The notes beneath the pieces are model-generated. The model was not told the DNA's origin. It made no database searches and saw only the letters and a list, made by a program, of their open reading frames with translations. Source: Candidatus Woesearchaeota archaeon (GTDB taxonomy: Archaea > Nanobdellota > Nanobdellia > Woesearchaeales > UBA525). Taken from it: a stretch of 23,389 nucleotides of DNA. The stretch is taken from assembly GCA_018221245.1 (NCBI GenBank), contig JAAOYH010000086.1, positions 1 to 23,389 of the forward strand, read 5' to 3'. The translations under genes and the position numbers were made by a program. Shown piece by piece: positions 22,893 to 23,389 of this stretch (its first letter is position 1; each line of letters starts with the position of its first letter).

Positions 22893-22903
22893 AGAGGCAT
22901 CAC

Positions 22904-23128
22904 GTGGGCCTAACAGCGAAAGAGATAGCAGTGCTCCAGCTAAGGAGCCAAGGACTCACCCAGAACCAAGTAGCCAAGAGGCTCAAGATTTCTCAAGCAG
23001 CAGTGAGCAGCTTCGAACAGAACGCGTACAGAAAGCTCAAAGATGCAGAAGAGATACTATCCTTCGCTAAAGAGCTAGGACTCAAGAGTAAGAAAGATCC
23101 TTACGAGGAGGTGCGCTATGGTAGATAA
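22904..23128 (+). CDS. Tfx-like helix-turn-helix DNA-binding protein
   Basis: A 74-residue protein with one helix-turn-helix at about residues 17-42 (LTQNQVAKRLKISQAAVSSF), preceded by LTAKEIAVLQLRSQG and followed by AYRKLKDAEE. This layout matches the archaeal Tfx family and relates to sigma-factor region 4 and LuxR-type HTH domains. It would act as a homodimeric repressor or activator. The start is a GTG at 22904, likely leaderless, with upstream operator-like repeats. The next gene starts 11 bases before its stop, so the two are co-transcribed and the regulator may control that membrane partner. Confidence 0.85.
   Translation: MGLTAKEIAVLQLRSQGLTQNQVAKRLKISQAAVSSFEQNAYRKLKDAEEILSFAKELGLKSKKDPYEEVRYGR
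23107..23113 (+). promoter_or_regulatory. Strong ribosome binding site for the last gene
   Basis: GGAGGTG matches the archaeal anti-Shine-Dalgarno sequence and ends four bases before the ATG at 23118. It lies inside the HTH gene and is the clearest SD in the window, as expected for an internal operon gene. Confidence 0.7.
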
Positions 23129-23389
23129 GCGCATCCACACTATTGTCAGAGGCATAAATGACGGAATAATATCCGCGCAGGAAGCCCACACTCTTCTTCA
23201 AGCAGAGTTCGGCATCACCCTAGAACAGGCACGCTCAATCAGGAATCCACAGAAGAAACATCCCGAAGTTCACGGGACGATGCCATACATAATTGTAGCA
23301 GGCTTTGTCATAGCTATACTTTCAGGGATGTTCTATCTCCCAGGATCAGATCTCACCGGATTTGCAGTCTTTGACCTTGGCCAGGAAGA
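23118..23389 (+). CDS. Single-pass membrane protein, 3' part off the right edge
   Basis: Ninety codons are visible from an ATG at 23118 to the right edge. A soluble N-terminal part (residues 1-53, helical, with GITLEQARSIRNPQKK) is followed by a membrane helix (YIIVAGFVIAILSGMFYL, about 55-72) and then LTGFAVFD. Short LTGFAV or ITGxxV stretches just after a membrane helix recur in DPANN surface proteins, which supports the taxonomic guess. The start is fixed by GGAGGTG and an 11-base overlap with the HTH gene. The small cytoplasmic N-terminal domain next to a DNA-binding protein suggests a sensor or anchor pair, but the outer part is off the edge and the function is unknown. Confidence 0.8.
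   Translation, partial: MVDKRIHTIVRGINDGIISAQEAHTLLQAEFGITLEQARSIRNPQKKHPEVHGTMPYIIVAGFVIAILSGMFYLPGSDLTGFAVFDLGQE

Overview
The window reads as archaeal, probably a DPANN-type genome (Woesearchaeota/Pacearchaeota-like; this placement is inference). Direct signs: an archaeal-type SRP (7S) RNA gene, a tRNA-His gene without encoded CCA, and many TATA boxes centred about 26 bases before a start codon, i.e. leaderless transcripts, including some with GTG starts. The surface proteins also carry archaeal-looking parts: an acidic juxtamembrane 'DLDGDG' domain, a cytoplasmic helical tail, and an LTGFAV stretch in the last protein.

Layout. 1-2300 (AT-rich, accessory-like): a lipoprotein gene cut by the left edge (-), a Fic-family AMP-transferase (+), tRNA-His (-) and a four-helix membrane protein (-). 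A short repeat of the tRNA 3' end plus flank lies on the far side of fic. 2320-11390 (-) is a cell-surface operon of four overlapping or abutting genes: a small Cys-rich membrane protein, a 1632-residue Cys-rich membrane-anchored repeat protein, a 753-residue secreted protein with a LamG-like domain, and a secreted beta-helix protein. The SRP RNA gene (-) lies just upstream. At 11737-13283 (-) is a second short operon: a paralogue of the 753-residue protein, then a 102-residue unknown. Three of these secreted proteins end in the same 44-residue dockerin-like (EF-hand-like) module, while the large anchored protein carries four copies of a beta-sandwich repeat. A scaffold-plus-docked-subunits arrangement is a plausible but unproven reading.

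13560-20937 (+) is a cobalamin-dependent nucleotide-reduction operon. It holds a class II ribonucleotide reductase of the long, Zn-ribbon type interrupted by a 365-residue LAGLIDADG intein, a 109-residue unknown, a second class II reductase with an ATP cone but no C-terminal cysteine tail, and a corrinoid adenosyltransferase (BtuR/CobA type) that would make the coenzyme B12 both reductases need. The intein sits directly before a redox-active cysteine of the first enzyme.

20884-22763 is the most unusual part. The last 54 bases of btuR (17 codons plus stop) recur as an almost exact direct repeat 650 bases downstream, differing only at synonymous positions. A third, decayed copy lies 427 bases further on. 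Between and after the copies sit three single-gene units, all on the - strand, each with its own leaderless promoter, and two of them end inside a repeat copy. This looks like stepwise insertion of small gene cassettes at the 3' end of a protein-coding gene, with no integrase in view. The window ends with a regulatory region containing operator-like repeats, a Tfx-like helix-turn-helix protein (+), and a membrane protein cut by the right edge (+).
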